DNA of 64,000 bases, taken from NCBI RefSeq assembly GCF_015674855.1, contig NZ_JADMLG010000006.1, forward strand, positions 62,001-126,000, in the 5' to 3' direction. Each line of letters begins with the position of its first letter. Position 1 is the stretch's first letter. Under the pieces are notes generated by a model. It did no database searches. It was not told where the DNA came from and was given only the letters and a program-made list of their open reading frames with translations. This stretch comes from Nocardia bovistercoris. GTDB taxonomy: Bacteria; Actinomycetota; Actinomycetes; Mycobacteriales; Mycobacteriaceae. Shown here in pieces: positions 1 through 7,470 of this stretch. The position numbers were made by a program, and so were the translations under genes.

Positions 1-167
1 GGTCCCGCGCCGAAGGTGTTCGCGCGAGCGTTCTACATCCTCCCGACTCGGACCGGACGGTTTCGTGACCGCTCACAGCCGGTGCGGTGCCGCGAATGTC
101 ACCGCACCGGCGCGACAGCGGCGGCGCGACCTGTCCGCCGCGCCGCCGCCATCGGAGATGTCCGAGG

Positions 168-1379
168 TCAGAGCCTGCCGCCGCCCCCGATCAACCACGG
201 GTTGAATGTGCACTTCAGGTTCGGATTGGCAGCCGGATCAAGCGCCCGCAGCACAATCGACAGCGCACGCGGGGAGTACATCATGGTCAGGTGGTCGGAG
301 CCGTCGTCACCGCAGCCGTCCTGCAGGGTGATGTTGTGGACAGTCGCTCCCGGGCCCGCCTTCAGGAATGTCGAGTCCCACGGAGTGGTGATCTCGTCGT
401 TCCGGGTTCCGATGACGGTGTACTCGATTCCGGAAACGGTGTCCCCGTTGGCATTGAGTTTCTTGATGAAATCGGATCCGATGGTCTGCTGGATTCCGCT
501 CTGCCCCACGAGGAGTTGAGCGATGCCGAGAACATCGATGCCGATATTATTGATCGCCCGGCCGAGACCGGCGATACCGTCGAGATCGGTTCCGTGAAAG
601 GTCGCCCCGAGCGCGATCAGATTCTGAACCTTGGACGCCCCGTTCTCGTATTTGGTGTAATAGCTGGACATCGAGCCACCCTGGGAATGGCCGATGAGAT
701 CGACTTTGCTCGCCCCGGTCGCCGCGAGCACACGGTCGACGAAGATTCCGAGCTGCTTGGCCGATGTGGGGATGTCGCCGGTGCCGTAGGTACCGGGCAG
801 CAGCGCGCCGATCCCGCCACCCTGCAGCAGATCCGACTTGCCGTAGTTGAAGGTGAAGACGCAGAACCCGGCGTCCTTGATCGGCTTGCTCATGTACGCA
901 TAGGTGTTGTAAGCGCTCAGGAAGGTGCCGTGCACCGCGATCACCGGGCGCGGATGCGCCGCGGTCGGCTTACATTTCCAGTCGTTGGTGCCGGGCGGCG
1001 CGACATTGGGATTGCTGAGACCGTGCACGTATGCCGCGGTCCACGCGGTCATTTCGGGACCGTACCCCACGGTGTCGCTCGCCGAACTGCTCGCCGAACC
1101 GGAACTGCTTCCCGACGCGGACCCGGACTCCGCGACCGCTTTGGCCTTGCCGTCCGCGTTGATGGTGTCGACGAGGTCCTGTTCGGTCAGCGCCTGGCCC
1201 GCGGGTTTCGCCGCAGGCGGCGCCGCACTCGTCGACGGGGCGGTGGTCGACGGTGTCGTCGTCACCGGCGCGGCCTGAACGGTGCCCGCGACCACGCCCG
1301 AGACGAGCGCGACGGCGCCGACCACCGCGGCCAATCGTGAACGGCGTAGGCCTGATCGGCCCGTTGCCCTAATCTTCAT
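168..1379 (-). CDS. secreted lipase/esterase (alpha/beta hydrolase)
   Basis: A 403-residue protein predicted to be exported and to hydrolyse ester lipids outside the cell. Residues 1-37 form a signal peptide: a basic start (KIRATGRSGLRRSR), a hydrophobic core and a cleavage region near VQAAP. A Thr/Pro/Ser/Ala-rich linker runs to about residue 105. The hydrolase domain shows an oxyanion HG at 150-151, the nucleophile elbow GHSQGG with Ser232, a candidate acid Asp328 in TRNDE, and a candidate base His363 in GSDHLTM. Cys136, Cys173 and Cys356 could form disulfides, which fits an exported enzyme. The pattern matches the actinobacterial lipase class 2/EstA group. The ATG at 1379 starts directly at the signal peptide. 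It appears to be a single-gene unit. The fold is well supported; the natural substrate is unknown. Confidence 0.88.
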   Translation of the reverse strand: MKIRATGRSGLRRSRLAAVVGAVALVSGVVAGTVQAAPVTTTPSTTAPSTSAAPPAAKPAGQALTEQDLVDTINADGKAKAVAESGSASGSSSGSASSSASDTVGYGPEMTAWTAAYVHGLSNPNVAPPGTNDWKCKPTAAHPRPVIAVHGTFLSAYNTYAYMSKPIKDAGFCVFTFNYGKSDLLQGGGIGALLPGTYGTGDIPTSAKQLGIFVDRVLAATGASKVDLIGHSQGGSMSSYYTKYENGASKVQNLIALGATFHGTDLDGIAGLGRAINNIGIDVLGIAQLLVGQSGIQQTIGSDFIKKLNANGDTVSGIEYTVIGTRNDEITTPWDSTFLKAGPGATVHNITLQDGCGDDGSDHLTMMYSPRALSIVLRALDPAANPNLKCTFNPWLIGGGGRL

Positions 1380-1779
1380 CAGTTGCCTTTCCGAGCAATA
1401 CAGCAGTCCGTACGCGAATTCCGCGACTTGTCCACGGCGAGATCGGACTGTGATCAGCGTGGGTCACGCCAGGATCGGAAACCTATGTGCGAGCGGGATA
1501 ATCGGGCAGATCATCATTTCGACCATGGGCGTTTAGGACCGGACACAGAGGCAACGCCGCGGCTGCACAGCCGTATTGTGAGAAGACCCCAGGGGATCCG
1601 GAGAAATTTGTCGAGGCTGTCGCGCTCGGAGAACCACCGGGTGGAAGACGGGTCGGCGCCACGAGAAAGGTCACCGCGAGCGACGGCGAGGCGAACCGAG
1701 CGCGCCGCACCGATCGGCGGTGCTCGGTCGGACGAGTGCTCGCGGTGGTAGCGGGGCGGGCGCCGAGCGCGGCTCGTGC
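1380..1779. other. intergenic, no gene recognised
   Basis: About 400 bp upstream of the lipase and downstream of the next minus-strand gene. I see no convincing reading frame and no strong hairpin. It must hold the lipase promoter, but I cannot place it with confidence. Confidence 0.5.
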
Positions 1780-2613
1780 TCAGGCGATGCGCAGTACCTC
1801 GCGCAGGCGGGTGACGAATTCGGGGGTCTTGTCGACGAATCCGGTGTGGTCGCCGGGGAATACGTAGGGGTCGAGGCCGAGGTGGTGGGCGAGAGCTCGG
1901 GAGGTGCGGTCGCAGATCTGGCCCGCGGATTCCGCGCCGATGCCGACGATGACGCGGGTCGGGGCCGCGGTGAGAGCGGCGATGTCGGGTTCCCAGGTGG
2001 TGGTGGCGCGCATTTCGTGTTCGAACCAGTACTTCTCGCTCGCGACCTGGGCGGGATCGCGGTCGCCGCCGAACATTTGGGCGAGGACCGGTTCGGGGAT
2101 GTCGATGCAGGCCTGCGCGAAGAATCCGCGCCAGCCGCCGAGGACATCGCCCGACAGGTAGGTGGCGATCAGGTTATCGGTGCCCGCGCGGAGGTGTTCG
2201 CGATCCTCGAGCAGGGCGATCGAGGGCGGTTCGTGCGTGACGACCGTGGTCACCAGATCGGGCTGTTCCTGCGCCAGCGCCAGTGCGCTCACCGCGCCGC
2301 CGCTGGATCCGAAGACGATCGCGGGGCCCACGTCGAGGTGGGTGATGAGGGCAGCGAGGTCGGCGGCGCGCAGTGGCGGGGTGGAGTCGCGCGACGGGTC
2401 GTGCAGCGGGCTGCGTCCGTGCCCGCGTGGATCGGTGGTCAGCACGGTGCGGCCGGAGGCGAGCATCTCGGCCATGGGGGCGAAGGCGTCGGCGGTCATG
2501 GGCGCGCCGACCAGCACGATGAGGGGGCCGTCTCCGCGCACTTCGTAGTGCAGCGTCCCGTCGGGCACGGTCAAGGTGTGTTCGGTGACCGGGGTGGTCG
2601 GGGTTCGGGTCAT
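1780..2613 (-). CDS. alpha/beta hydrolase
   Basis: A 277-residue cytoplasmic alpha/beta hydrolase without a signal peptide. The N-terminal part has the typical strand layout, with LVGAP near residue 35 in the oxyanion region and TDPRGHGRS around 60-68. The nucleophile elbow is GSSGG near residue 100, and a late His sits in GDHTGFVD. The ATG at 2613 has a good ribosome site (GAAGGAG) about 7 bases upstream, which fixes the start. It resembles the hydrolase at 4907-5758 in length, in the GSSGG/GGSGG elbow and in the GxHxGF C-terminal motif, so the two are probably paralogues. Substrate unknown; esterase and haloperoxidase-like activities are both possible. Confidence 0.85.
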   Translation of the reverse strand: MTRTPTTPVTEHTLTVPDGTLHYEVRGDGPLIVLVGAPMTADAFAPMAEMLASGRTVLTTDPRGHGRSPLHDPSRDSTPPLRAADLAALITHLDVGPAIVFGSSGGAVSALALAQEQPDLVTTVVTHEPPSIALLEDREHLRAGTDNLIATYLSGDVLGGWRGFFAQACIDIPEPVLAQMFGGDRDPAQVASEKYWFEHEMRATTTWEPDIAALTAAPTRVIVGIGAESAGQICDRTSRALAHHLGLDPYVFPGDHTGFVDKTPEFVTRLREVLRIA

Positions 2614-2717
2614 GGGCGCTCCTTCGGGCGTGCGGAACCGAGTTCGTCAGTGCTGACGGCCCGCGTCCGCCGAACTCATCGCCGCCCCGTGAACTTTTTC
2701 CGCGCCCCGGGACACGT

Positions 2718-3053
2718 TCAAGCCGGCCGGGGCGCGTACATGATCACGGCGACCCCGATCAGGCAGATCGCCGCGCCGGTAACGTCCCAGCGGTCGGGTC
2801 GGAAACCGTCGAATGCCATGCCCCACAGCAGGGATCCGGCGACGAACACGCCACCGTAGGCGGCGAGGATGCGCCCGAAGTTCGCGTCGGGTTGCAGGGT
2901 GGCGACGAATCCGTAGAGGCCGAGGGCGATGATGCCCGCGCCGATCCAGGCCGCTCCTCGGTGTTCGCGCACGCCCTGCCAGACCAGCCACGCTCCGCCG
3001 ATCTCGGCGAGCGCGGCGAGGAGGAACAACAGGATCGAGCGCGCCACGGTCAT
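2718..3053 (-). CDS. YnfA/UPF0060 family small membrane protein
   Basis: A 111-residue integral membrane protein with four predicted helices (about 4-24, 33-52, 60-80 and 88-107). The features [12 protein letters not shown] near the start, [10 protein letters not shown] in the second helix, and [24 protein letters not shown] followed by [15 protein letters not shown] are characteristic of the YnfA family. Its length also matches the usual 105-112 residues. The family resembles small multidrug-resistance-type transporters, but its role is poorly defined. No strong ribosome site is visible before the ATG at 3053, so translation may be leaderless. The TetR gene upstream is on the same strand and could regulate it. 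Confidence 0.9.
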   Translation of the reverse strand: MTVARSILLFLLAALAEIGGAWLVWQGVREHRGAAWIGAGIIALGLYGFVATLQPDANFGRILAAYGGVFVAGSLLWGMAFDGFRPDRWDVTGAAICLIGVAVIMYAPRPA

Positions 3054-3177
3054 GGTCGGAGCCTAGATCCGCGGGGGTATCGCGGCGCGTCCGGCGTTCG
3101 CGACACCTCCGAGTCCCTCCTGCGCGGTCAGGCCTCAGACGCCGTGGAGCATGGACCTCACCCCGGCCCGACCGACG

Positions 3178-3747
3178 TCAGCGCGTACGAAGGCCGTCGA
3201 ACACCACGTCGAAGACGCGGGGTCGGTGGGTCGGCGGGGTCGCGGTGGCGTAGGCGGCGGTGAAGGCGCCTTTGAGGACCTGCATCAGGTCCGCGACGTC
3301 GATGTCCGAACGCACCGCGCCCGCATCCTGGGCGCGCTCGAGCAGAACCGCGAGCGCGGCGTGTAGTTCGCGTGCCGGTTCCAGGAAACGCACGGAGTCG
3401 TGGCCGCCCACGGCATCGGCGAGGTCGCGTTTGACGGCTCCGTCTTCGACCATGCGGTCCAGGAATTCGAAGAAGGCGACGCCGGGATCCTCGGCGTCGG
3501 CGAGGGACCGAGCCGCGGCGGTCATGCGCTCGACACGGTCCACGATTGCGGCTTCGAAGAGAGCCTCCTTGGTGGGGAAATGGCGGTAGACCGTCCCCGC
3601 GCCGACGCCGGCTCGCCGGGCGATCTCGTCCAGCGGGACCGCGATGCCTTCGGCCGCGAAAGCCGCTCTGGCGGCGGCGAGTACGCGGTCCCTGTTGCGC
3701 CGCGCGTCGGCCCGCAACGCCTTCGGTTCCGCGCGCGAATCGGTCAC
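3178..3747 (-). CDS. TetR family transcriptional regulator
   Basis: A TetR-type repressor of 189 residues from the GTG at 3747. The helix-turn-helix domain is clear: RNRDRVLAAARAAFAAEG, then VPLDEIARRAGVGAGTVYRHFPTKEALFEA. The C-terminal ligand domain is about 130 residues and resembles the SbtR-like C-terminal type. A TTG at 3777 would add ten residues (ending HFSF), but it lies inside the direct repeat at 3776-3794, so the GTG is preferred. The gene is divergent from a SnoaL-like gene at 3835. The intergenic region carries two copies of a 19-bp operator-like repeat, which suggests that it controls itself and its neighbour. The ligand is unknown. Confidence 0.85.
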   Translation of the reverse strand: MTDSRAEPKALRADARRNRDRVLAAARAAFAAEGIAVPLDEIARRAGVGAGTVYRHFPTKEALFEAAIVDRVERMTAAARSLADAEDPGVAFFEFLDRMVEDGAVKRDLADAVGGHDSVRFLEPARELHAALAVLLERAQDAGAVRSDIDVADLMQVLKGAFTAAYATATPPTHRPRVFDVVFDGLRTR

Positions 3748-3775
3748 GAAGGAGAAGTGTAGTCGAGCCGTTGAC

Positions 3776-3819
3776 AAACGGGGCGCACGTTCCGGATCAT
3801 AAACGGGGCGTACGTTCCG
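3776..3819. promoter_or_regulatory. tandem operator-like repeats between TetR and SnoaL genes
   Basis: Two direct copies of a 19-bp word, aaacggggcgcacgttccg at 3776-3794 and aaacggggcgtacgttccg at 3801-3819. They differ at one base and have a period of 25 bp. Each has a partly symmetric core (GGnnCGTACGnnCC in the second copy), as expected for a TetR site. TTGACA at 3771-3776 abuts the first copy and could be the -35 box of the plus-strand gene, with a weak -10 near 3795-3800. Binding here would block both divergent promoters. Confidence 0.7.
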
Positions 3820-3834
3820 AATAGTCAGGAGTCG

Positions 3835-4251
3835 ATGATGCAGAGCCCACGCGAAGTGGTCGAGCGTTTGTTCCAGGAATTGCCCGCCCGTGATGCCGAC
3901 AGGTTCGTCGCGCTACTCGCCCCGGACGCGGTCTTCGAAATCCCGTTCGCCGTCCCCGGCATGCCGACCCGCCTGCGGGGCCGCGACGAGATTCGACGGC
4001 ACCTCGAGCAACGCTGGTCGGGGTTGACCGATATCCAGGTGCACGGCATCCATCCCGTGGTGTACGAGACGACCGATCCCGAAGTGGTGCTCGTGGAGAA
4101 CGAGGTCGACATGAGTCGCCCGAACGCGCCGAGAGAGCGAGTTCGCACGTCCGTCAACGTGATACGAGTACGCGACGGTGAGGTCGTACTCTTTCGCGAC
4201 TACATGGACACCGCACGAACGGCACGGCTGTCCACGCACCAGACCTCCTGA
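3835..4251 (+). CDS. SnoaL/NTF2-like protein
   Basis: A 138-residue protein of the SnoaL-like, nuclear-transport-factor-2 fold group. Typical features are VVERLFQELPARDADRFVALLAPDAVFEIPFA at the start, LRGRDEIRRHL in the middle, and VNVIRVRDGEVVLFRDYMD at the end. Members are small cyclases, isomerases or binding proteins acting on hydrophobic ligands, and the reaction cannot be read from sequence. An AGGAG motif lies 4 bases before the ATG at 3835; a second ATG follows at 3838 and is equally possible. The gene is divergent from the TetR gene at 3178-3747 and shares its operator region, so it is probably repressed by it. Confidence 0.85.
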   Translation: MMQSPREVVERLFQELPARDADRFVALLAPDAVFEIPFAVPGMPTRLRGRDEIRRHLEQRWSGLTDIQVHGIHPVVYETTDPEVVLVENEVDMSRPNAPRERVRTSVNVIRVRDGEVVLFRDYMDTARTARLSTHQTS

Positions 4252-4274
4252 GCCCACCCGAAGGGTTGTGGAAG

Positions 4275-4308
4275 CTAGGATCCCTAGGGTAAAAACTAGG
4301 AGTCCTAG
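4275..4308. promoter_or_regulatory. paired 13-bp palindromes upstream of TetR operon
   Basis: Two palindromes, CTAGGATCCCTAG at 4275-4287 and CTAGGAGTCCTAG at 4296-4308, fit CTAGGnnnCCTAG and are spaced 21 bp apart, about two helical turns. The flanks also pair, so 4272-4287 and 4296-4311 form a larger inverted repeat around ggtaaaaa. They lie 18 bp before the start of the TetR gene at 4326 and are most likely its own operator, occupied by two dimers. Confidence 0.75.
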
Positions 4309-4325
4309 CTTTCGAGGGGTGGATC

Positions 4326-4910
4326 ATGATGGCACGAGCCGGGTTGACGGCCGACCGCATCACCGAGGTCGCGGCCGCACTCGCCGACGAGATCGGCTTC
4401 GACGCGGTCACCATGTCCGAGGTGGCACGGGTGTTCGGCGTCAAGGACGCGAGTCTGTATTCCCATGTCCGGAATCTGCGGGAGTTGCGGGCCAGAATCG
4501 CGGCGGCCGCGGCGGCCGAGAAGTCCGAACTCATCGCCGACGCGGTGGCGGGACGTTCCGGAAAGGCGGCGTTGCGCGCGTTCGCCGACACCTATCGCGA
4601 GTACGCGCTGGCTCATCCCGGCCGCTACGCCGCGACGCAGACGCCCTTCGACCCCGACATCGGCGTCGACTTCCCCGGCGCGGTGCGCGCCGTCGAGTTG
4701 ACCTACGGAATGCTGCGCGGCTACCACCTGAGCGAGCCGGATCTCACCGACGCGGTTCGCCTGCTGCGCAGCACCTTCCATGGTTTCACCGCGCTCGAGG
4801 CCGCGGGTGGATTCGGGCACGCGCGACCGACGGCGAGTTCGTGGGACCGTGTCGTCGACGCGCTGCACCAGACCCTCACCCGGTGGCCCGCCGCACAGGT
4901 GAACCCGTGA
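4326..4910 (+). CDS. TetR family regulator (WHG-type C-terminus)
   Basis: A 194-residue TetR regulator. The DNA-binding domain covers about residues 5-55, with the recognition region VTMSEVARVFGVKDASLYSHV. The C-terminal domain, including ALRAFADTYREYALAHPGRYAA and the late LLRSTFHGFTALEAAGGFG, matches the WHG/TetR_C_33 group. GAGGGG lies upstream of the ATG pair at 4326/4329. Its stop TGA overlaps the GTG start of the following hydrolase gene (GTGA at 4907-4910), so the two form a translationally coupled operon. The paired palindromes just upstream suggest autoregulation. Confidence 0.88.
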   Translation: MMARAGLTADRITEVAAALADEIGFDAVTMSEVARVFGVKDASLYSHVRNLRELRARIAAAAAAEKSELIADAVAGRSGKAALRAFADTYREYALAHPGRYAATQTPFDPDIGVDFPGAVRAVELTYGMLRGYHLSEPDLTDAVRLLRSTFHGFTALEAAGGFGHARPTASSWDRVVDALHQTLTRWPAAQVNP

Positions 4911-5758
4911 CCGCCCCCGACGTCGGCTCCCTGCCCGTGCCCGGCGCCACGCTGCACTACGAGATACGCGGCCACGGTCCGCTGCTCCTACTGCTGCCGG
5001 GCAGCGGTGGCGATGCCGTGATCTTCGACCCGATCGCCGATCGGCTCGCCACCCTGTTCACCGTGGTCGCCCTCGATCCGCGCGGGTATTCCCACAGCGT
5101 CCTGGATCACGACACCTCCCCCGAACAGCACGTCGAGATCCAATCCGACGACGCCTACCGACTGCTCACCCACCTGTTGCCCGACGGCGAATCCGCCTAC
5201 GTGTTCGGTGGCAGCGGCGGCGCCATCGTGGCCATGGACCTGCTGGCCCGCCACCCGCGGATCCTGCATCGCGTCCTCGCCCACGAGCCGCCCTGTTTCG
5301 CGGTGCTGCCCGACGCGGCCGATCATCACGCCTTCGTCGACGAGGTGTACCGACGGTTCCGCATCGACGGAATGGCCGCGGCTTCCGCTTGTTTCGTGGC
5401 GGGAATCGGCGGAACGCTGCGTCCTCTCCCCGATCCCGCCGACCTGCCGCCGCGCGCCGCGGACATGGTCACGCGCCTGGCGGCGAACGCCCCGCTGATG
5501 ATGGAATACGAGCTGCGCCGATTCACCGCGCACCGACCGGATATCGACGCGCTCGCCCCGCACGCCGACCGTCTCACGTTGGGCGCGGGGCGCGAGACCC
5601 GAGGCCATCTCCCCTACCGTCCCGCCGCGCACCTGGCCGCGCGACTCGGCCTCGAGGTGGCCGAATTCCCCGGTGGGCACAGCGGTTTCACCGACGCGCC
5701 CGCCGAATTCGCCGAGCGGCTGATCGCCGAACTGCTCGCCTCCCCGGGTCAGTTGTAG
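4907..5758 (+). CDS. alpha/beta hydrolase, co-translated with TetR
   Basis: A 283-residue alpha/beta hydrolase. The first strands read TLHYEIRGHGPLLLLLPGSGG, followed by VVALDPRGYSHS. The nucleophile elbow is FGGSGG near residue 103, and the late His is in GGHSGFTD. The GTG at 4907 overlaps the TGA of the upstream TetR gene and agrees with where homology to the family begins; the much longer open frame upstream is antisense-like and is rejected. It resembles the hydrolase at 1780-2613. Coupling to a TetR gene suggests that it is induced by its substrate or a related compound. Its last 10 bp overlap the end of the convergent gene at 5749. Confidence 0.88.
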   Translation: MTAPDVGSLPVPGATLHYEIRGHGPLLLLLPGSGGDAVIFDPIADRLATLFTVVALDPRGYSHSVLDHDTSPEQHVEIQSDDAYRLLTHLLPDGESAYVFGGSGGAIVAMDLLARHPRILHRVLAHEPPCFAVLPDAADHHAFVDEVYRRFRIDGMAAASACFVAGIGGTLRPLPDPADLPPRAADMVTRLAANAPLMMEYELRRFTAHRPDIDALAPHADRLTLGAGRETRGHLPYRPAAHLAARLGLEVAEFPGGHSGFTDAPAEFAERLIAELLASPGQL

Positions 5759-7122
5759 GTTCTGGAGACGCCGTCGAGGAGGTGTTCGAGGGTGTCGTAG
5801 GTGGGGGTTTCGACGACGTCGATCAAGTCGGCGGCCACCGGCATTCCCTTGGTGGCGGTGGCGAATTCGGCGGCGTCGCCGGTGCGGAAGCCGTGTTCGG
5901 CGGCCAGGCGACGCAGGGCGGGGTCGCCGGTGAGCAGTCGTCCGAGTTGGTCACCGCCCGCGCGCAGCGGAACGAGGGTGTGCTTGGACAGCACGGTCGG
6001 TGACGGATAGGTCAGCACCATACCGGGTTTCACCTGGCCGCGGGCGATCGCCTCCACGAACTGGGCCTCGTAGATCAGCACCAAGGGCGTGGCGCCCATG
6101 CCGGAGGTCAGGTATTCCTGGAACGGGCCTTCGGTGGTGCTCTCGGTGTATCCCTGGCCGACGAACAGTTTCGAAACCGTCGGCAGCACGGACTGTTCGG
6201 CGGCGCCGCCCTGCACGATCGCGTTGTCGTTGGCGACGAAACTCGCGATCGACAGGTACATCGCCGCCGAGTTCGAGGTGCGCGGATCGGTGGTGGAGAC
6301 CAGGATGTTCTTGCGCACCGGGTAGGCGGTGTTGTCGGGCAACTGCGCCCATTCGGTGTTGACGCGCACCAGTTCCAGGTAGCGTCCGATGTCGAAAGTC
6401 GGCGCCGGGCCTGGCTTCACGACGTTCGCGCGGGTCAGCAGGTCGGCGATCGGCTGGAAGGTCGCGATCGCCATCGGCGAGGAGAACGGCGTGTACTTGG
6501 CGGTGATGTTGCGGGCGCGCAGAATTCGTTCGGCGGCGGGCGCGCTGGAGGGGAAGGCGAAGTCGAAGGCGTTCAGGTCGAGCGAGGTCGCGATCTGGCG
6601 TGATCCGGCCGCTTCGACCTCGACCCGCAGCCCGTGCGCGGCCAATGCCGCACCGACCCTCGGGTCGCTGAAGAACGGGATCTTCTCCGATCCGACCGCG
6701 CCGCGCACCACATTCGACGCGGGCGCCTCGGATGCGGCGGCGGGCGCGGGCGCACCACCGCGGCGCACCCCGACACCGACGGCAACGGCGCCGACCACGA
6801 CGGCGGCGCCACCGAGTATCAGCGCGTCGCGCCTGCTCGGCAGTGGTGGCCGACGGGCGGAGGTCTCGGCGGGCGCCGGGGCGGCGGTGCCGGAAACCGT
6901 TGTCTCATCATCCGATTCGCCGACGGAGTCCAGCTCGAGCCGCACGATACGCTCGATGAGGATGGGCACGAACTCACGCACCGGATGCCCGGCGAACCGG
7001 CTGCGCGCGGCGGCGATGGCGGCTTCCACGTGTTGGACGGAATGCATCTCGCCGTAGGTATCGAGCAGACCGTCGGTCACCCGGCGAATCGCCTGTTCCT
7101 CACGCGCCGTATCGACAGCCAC
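5749..7122 (-). CDS. three-helix-bundle / TM / substrate-binding-like fusion
   Basis: About 457 residues with an unusual layout. The N-terminal 60 residues (REEQAIRRVTDGLLDTYG to PVREFVPILIERIVRL) match the small actinobacterial three-helix-bundle dimerization domain. A low-complexity linker and one hydrophobic segment (ALILGGAAVVVGAVAVGVGV) follow. The remaining 300 residues read like an extracytoplasmic solute-binding protein, with KIPFFSDPRV, FDFAFPSSAPAAE and LTYPSPTVLSKHTLVPL. The expected topology is a cytoplasmic dimer module joined through one helix to an outer-face binding domain. No ABC permease lies nearby. GTG at 7122 is chosen because GAGGGAG lies 5 bases before it; a GTG at 7146 would add eight residues. 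The specific ligand is unknown. Confidence 0.72.
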   Translation of the reverse strand: MAVDTAREEQAIRRVTDGLLDTYGEMHSVQHVEAAIAAARSRFAGHPVREFVPILIERIVRLELDSVGESDDETTVSGTAAPAPAETSARRPPLPSRRDALILGGAAVVVGAVAVGVGVRRGGAPAPAAASEAPASNVVRGAVGSEKIPFFSDPRVGAALAAHGLRVEVEAAGSRQIATSLDLNAFDFAFPSSAPAAERILRARNITAKYTPFSSPMAIATFQPIADLLTRANVVKPGPAPTFDIGRYLELVRVNTEWAQLPDNTAYPVRKNILVSTTDPRTSNSAAMYLSIASFVANDNAIVQGGAAEQSVLPTVSKLFVGQGYTESTTEGPFQEYLTSGMGATPLVLIYEAQFVEAIARGQVKPGMVLTYPSPTVLSKHTLVPLRAGGDQLGRLLTGDPALRRLAAEHGFRTGDAAEFATATKGMPVAADLIDVVETPTYDTLEHLLDGVSRTYN

Positions 7123-7146
7123 CACATCTCCCTCGACCGAGAACAC

Positions 7147-7470
7147 CCACGGACCCGCGCGGGAACACTTCGGAGAAGGACCGCGCGCCGAAACCCTACG
7201 GCATCACACCGCGTCCGACCGGCCGAACATTCCACCCCGGAGACCCGGATGAACTGCGGCACTTGATATCTCAACGACCACGTCACCGCAGGTGGGAACC
7301 GGTGCCGACATGCCCGTACGACACACCGAACCACGAACCCGTGTCCGACAGAGTTCTCGAGGGTATCCACCGCCGGCCATCGACCGTTGCGCTGACGTTC
7401 ACGGCACACGCTCCGCACGAGCGACAGACCGGTCGTTGCGGCCGGATCGGACAGCGCCCTGGCGGCGGGT
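7147..7470. other. intergenic, no gene recognised
   Basis: About 320 bp between two minus-strand genes. It should hold the promoter of the fusion gene at 5749-7122. I see no convincing frame and no strong hairpin. Confidence 0.45.

Noticed and set aside
1..167. Coding sequence at the left window edge
   Set aside because: Open frames run through, but none continues as a plausible protein. It is probably intergenic, downstream of the lipase.
4178..4906. Long open frame in front of the alpha/beta hydrolase start
   Set aside because: It reads as Arg-rich sequence out of frame with the TetR gene. The hydrolase begins at the GTG at 4907, where family sequence starts and overlaps the TetR stop.
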